Shown piece by piece: positions 12,771-14,333 of a stretch of DNA of 14,333 nucleotides. The position numbers were made by a program, and so were the translations under genes. The notes below the pieces were generated by a model. It made no database searches and had not been told where the DNA came from. It saw nothing but the letters and a program-made list of their open reading frames with translations. Source of the stretch: Clostridiales bacterium UBA7273. GTDB taxonomy: Bacteria; Bacillota; Clostridia; Oscillospirales; Oscillospiraceae. How positions within the stretch are numbered: position 1 is the stretch's first letter; each line of letters begins with the position of its first letter. The stretch is from assembly GCA_002472405.1 (NCBI GenBank), contig DKRV01000012.1, positions 1 through 14,333 on the forward strand, read 5' to 3'.

Positions 12771-13652
12771 TTATTTTTCGAACAGCATATTCAGGTCGCA
12801 GTCGGCATTTATGCCGGGGACCGTGCCCTTGAAGCTGTACTGCCAGAACTCATGGGCATAGTAAAAGCACGGATAGGTGCTTATTCCGACGCACCAGAAG
12901 GTGTAGTCCTCAAGCTGCGCAAGGTCATAGCCGTAGTAGCCGGTATCATTATATATGTACACGCCGGCATCGAAGCCTGCCGACTCTATCGTTTGGCAGA
13001 ACTTCACGGCACAGGCCGTGAGTGTTTCGTTATCCAGCCCGTCCGTGCGCGCGGTGTCTCCGGATATGCGTTCCCAATCGAAAAACACAGGCAGATCGAG
13101 CTTGCGGTCGCCGAGAAGGTCGAGCACGAATTTTGCCTCGGCTTCGGCCTCGTCCTCGCTTATCGCCTGCGAGAAGAAATATGCGCCCACACGAAGTCCG
13201 GCCGCCTTTGCGCCTTCAATGTTCTTGATGAAATTATCGTCGGTATACAGCTCGCCGCTTCCGTAGTACATGCCGCCTGCGCGAACGATGGCAAAGCGCA
13301 CGCCGCTGTCGTAAACCTGCTGCCAGTCGATATCGCCCTGATACGACGAAACGTCAACGCCGCGGCTGGCCTTGTATTCGCGCCCGGTGTAGGTCAGGTT
13401 TCCGCTTGCGTCGTTAATAAACTCTCTCTTGTCAAGATCGTTGAGCGCGACGCCGTCCTGCGGAGTTATCCACACATAGTCGTCGCCGTTGAACACCTCG
13501 ACCATGCCATAGTACGGTTCTGCCTCACGCGCGGCCTGACGGCGCAGCTGCACTGCGGCATAACACGCCAAAAGCAGTGCCGCTATGAGGATCACTATGA
13601 AAACCGGCCTTATCCCACCGCGTTTTTTTGTTTTTCTCTTTGTATTTTTCAT
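12771..13652 (-). CDS. Membrane-anchored GH25 lysozyme (N-acetylmuramidase)
   Basis: A 293-residue glycosyl hydrolase family 25 enzyme, which cleaves the MurNAc-GlcNAc bond of peptidoglycan. A basic N-terminus (KNTKRKTKKRGG) and hydrophobic helix at about 16-36 make it a signal-anchored outward-facing protein. A linker domain (about 45-95) leads to the GH25 barrel. RGVDVSSYQGDIDW carries Asp100, VFFDWE carries the catalytic Asp192 and Glu194, and INADCDLN carries Asp286, matching the D/D-x-E/D set of family enzymes. A strong terminator follows. There is no convincing ribosome-binding site; a promoter ends 6 nt upstream of the ATG, predicting a leaderless transcript. Likely role is remodelling of the cell's own wall, not phage lysis, since no holin or phage genes are nearby. 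Confidence 0.9.
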   Translation of the reverse strand: MKNTKRKTKKRGGIRPVFIVILIAALLLACYAAVQLRRQAAREAEPYYGMVEVFNGDDYVWITPQDGVALNDLDKREFINDASGNLTYTGREYKASRGVDVSSYQGDIDWQQVYDSGVRFAIVRAGGMYYGSGELYTDDNFIKNIEGAKAAGLRVGAYFFSQAISEDEAEAEAKFVLDLLGDRKLDLPVFFDWERISGDTARTDGLDNETLTACAVKFCQTIESAGFDAGVYIYNDTGYYGYDLAQLEDYTFWCVGISTYPCFYYAHEFWQYSFKGTVPGINADCDLNMLFEK

Positions 13653-13658
13653 GCCGCC

Positions 13659-13687
13659 ATTTTATCACGACATTAAACGGCTGTAAA
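13659..13687 (-). promoter_or_regulatory. Promoter of the GH25 gene, leaderless geometry
   Basis: Minus strand TTTACA (13687-13682), exactly 17 bp, TAAAAT (13664-13659), then GGCGGC and the ATG at 13652. Transcription should start at about the A of the ATG. Confidence 0.6.
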
Positions 13688-13688
13688 G

Positions 13689-13961
13689 TTAACAATCTTC
13701 TAATGACGCCAGAAGATTCCTGCCGCCGTAGCTCAGCGCGCTTTTCAGGCGCTCGCGGCCGCGCTTTATCGTGCGGCTGACGCTTGATATGTGAAGCCCC
13801 AGCTCGTCGGCAATATCCTGCATGGGCATCTGCTCGATATAGTACATGCCGATCAGCTGCTTCTGGCGCTTTGTAAGCTCCGAGTTTATCGCGCGGCGAA
13901 GTGCGCCGGCAGCGCCGCCGGACGCATCGGACACGAGCTTTATGTACTGGCGCAGAGCCAT
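13689..13961 (-). CDS. Small sigma-70 region 4-like HTH regulator
   Basis: A 90-residue protein. Residues 28-76 (LTKRQKQLIGMYYIEQMPMQDIADELGLHISSVSRTIKRGRERLKSAL, described by motif) form a sigma-70 region 4 / ECF-sigma4 helix-turn-helix, with recognition helix around HISSVSRTIKRGRERL. There is no region 2, so it cannot be a complete sigma factor and is probably a DNA-binding regulator or sigma-like accessory protein. The start at 13961 is preferred because AGGAGG lies 5 nt upstream and it follows the preceding stop by 13 nt. An alternative ATG at 14006, inside the upstream gene, would add 15 residues. It is the second gene of a unit with the 80-aa protein, and its last bases abut the GH25 promoter. 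Target unknown. Confidence 0.75.
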   Translation of the reverse strand: MALRQYIKLVSDASGGAAGALRRAINSELTKRQKQLIGMYYIEQMPMQDIADELGLHISSVSRTIKRGRERLKSALSYGGRNLLASLEDC

Positions 13962-13974
13962 GTATTCCTCCTGC

Positions 13975-14217
13975 TTAGCAAACATATTGAGTTTTCTTTC
14001 CTGCATTCATATCATCTCCGTAATAATTTTCAAGGTAGCGCGAAACGGCTATCGTATCGCGCATCATGCTTGTGAGTATGGCTATCCGGCGGCGCAGACG
14101 AAGCCTGTCGATCTCGCACATCGGCTCGCCCTCGAGCTTAAGGTTCAGCTCTTTTATTCTGCCCCGGCACAGCATTGCGCTGTCGCGGTATTCCGCGGAA
14201 AGTTCGCTGATTTTCAT
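13975..14217 (-). CDS. Small helical protein of unknown function, partner of the sigma4-like gene
   Basis: An 80-residue, highly charged, probably helical protein (MKISELSAEYRDSAMLCRGRI...), with a predicted coiled helix pair ELNLKLEG and EIDRLRLRRRIAILTSMMRDT. There is no membrane segment. A strong ribosome-binding site GGAGG sits 6 nt before the ATG at 14217, which is why the longer frame from 14280 is rejected. The gene immediately precedes the sigma-70 region 4-like regulator and is probably co-transcribed with it, suggesting a joint function. I do not recognise a named family; proteins of this kind often encode phage- or sporulation-style small regulators, but that is only analogy. Confidence 0.7.
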   Translation of the reverse strand: MKISELSAEYRDSAMLCRGRIKELNLKLEGEPMCEIDRLRLRRRIAILTSMMRDTIAVSRYLENYYGDDMNAGKKTQYVC

Positions 14218-14242
14218 TCGTTTCCTCCCTGATATCGCAAAG

Positions 14243-14271
14243 AATAAAATAATTAAAATTTTTGTTGACAA
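14243..14271 (-). promoter_or_regulatory. Candidate promoter of the small-protein/sigma4 operon
   Basis: Minus strand TTGTCA (14271-14266), 17 bp, TTTATT (14248-14243). The -35 overlaps the opposite-strand -35 of the tRNA promoter. The -10 is a modest match. Confidence 0.4.
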
Positions 14272-14293
14272 ACCCTGCACTGTTTGCTATTAT
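14265..14293 (+). promoter_or_regulatory. Promoter of the tRNA at the right edge
   Basis: Consensus TTGACA (14265-14270), exactly 17 bp, TATTAT (14288-14293), placing the transcription start about 10 nt before the tRNA. Confidence 0.8.
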
Positions 14294-14310
14294 ATTTGAG
14301 CCGGTATCGT

Positions 14311-14333
14311 GCTGGTGTAGCTCAGTTGGTAGA
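14311..14333 (+). tRNA. tRNA, 5' part only (probably tRNA-Thr)
   Basis: GCTGGTG acceptor strand, TA, then the D arm GCTCAGTTGGTAGA, cut by the window edge. The anticodon is outside. The 5' half resembles Firmicute tRNA-Thr(TGT), so that identity is a guess; that it is a tRNA is well supported by the sequence and the promoter. Confidence 0.8.

Noticed and set aside
12566..12832. 88-codon plus-strand ORF after the abi remnant, considered as its lost C-terminal half
   Set aside because: No Abi_2 C-terminal motifs appear, it crosses the palindrome and the lysozyme terminator, and it has no ribosome-binding site.
12771..13652. GH25 lysozyme as a phage endolysin marking a prophage
   Set aside because: It has a basic start and an N-terminal membrane anchor, and no holin, tail or packaging genes are nearby.

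Overview
The window looks like a chromosomal segment of an anaerobic gut-type Firmicute (Clostridia; an Oscillospirales-like organism is my guess). The basis is Gram-positive style operons with strong GGAGG ribosome-binding sites, a YmdB/YhaO/YhaN set, a 4Fe-4S RlmCD-type rRNA methyltransferase and a membrane-anchored GH25 lysozyme. Two very different halves meet near 5.9-6.0 kb.

Left half (1 to about 5970) is mosaic accessory DNA. It opens with the C-terminal end of a large serine recombinase (+), closed by a terminator shared with a convergent minus-strand arsenic-type operon: ACR3 arsenite permease, DUF318/ArsP-like permease and a cysteine-rich thioredoxin-like protein. The ACR3 gene is chimeric: its first ~15 codons are the start of an NAD-dependent sugar epimerase (SDR), and the first ACR3 membrane helix is missing. 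Upstream and co-directional are a glycan-type left-handed beta-helix O-acetyltransferase, broken by a G8 tract, and an AT-rich Rsm22-family methyltransferase-like gene with four candidate Fe-S cysteines. So an arsenic operon appears to have been joined by deletion to a surface-polysaccharide cluster, losing any arsR and taking over the upstream operon's transcription. Further right are a GNAT acetyltransferase and a HEAT-repeat protein in one operon, then degenerate 28-bp repeats.

Right half (about 6000 to 14333) is GC-richer and looks like resident chromosome. On the minus strand lie rlmD/rlmCD and then the tightly overlapping unit ymdB - yhaO-like nuclease - yhaN-like SMC ATPase. A 55-aa small protein diverges from ymdB. 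Next comes tRNA-Arg(ACG) with a clear promoter and terminator, whose 3' end is mirrored downstream by an inverted copy. An AT-rich ~1 kb patch follows, holding structured non-coding DNA, a truncated Abi-family gene and a perfect 15-bp palindrome. After it come a GH25 lysozyme, a sigma-70 region 4-like regulator, an 80-aa unknown protein and the start of a tRNA (probably Thr) at the right edge.

The observations most worth a second look are the epimerase/ACR3 fusion, the G8 tract in the acetyltransferase, two promoters (rlmD, GH25) whose -10 boxes sit exactly 6 nt from the ATG and so predict leaderless mRNAs, the long palindrome built around the tRNA-Arg 3' end, and the 28-bp repeat block at the mosaic boundary. 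I did not find a wholly new defence or biosynthetic system; all predictions are from reading sequence without database searches.
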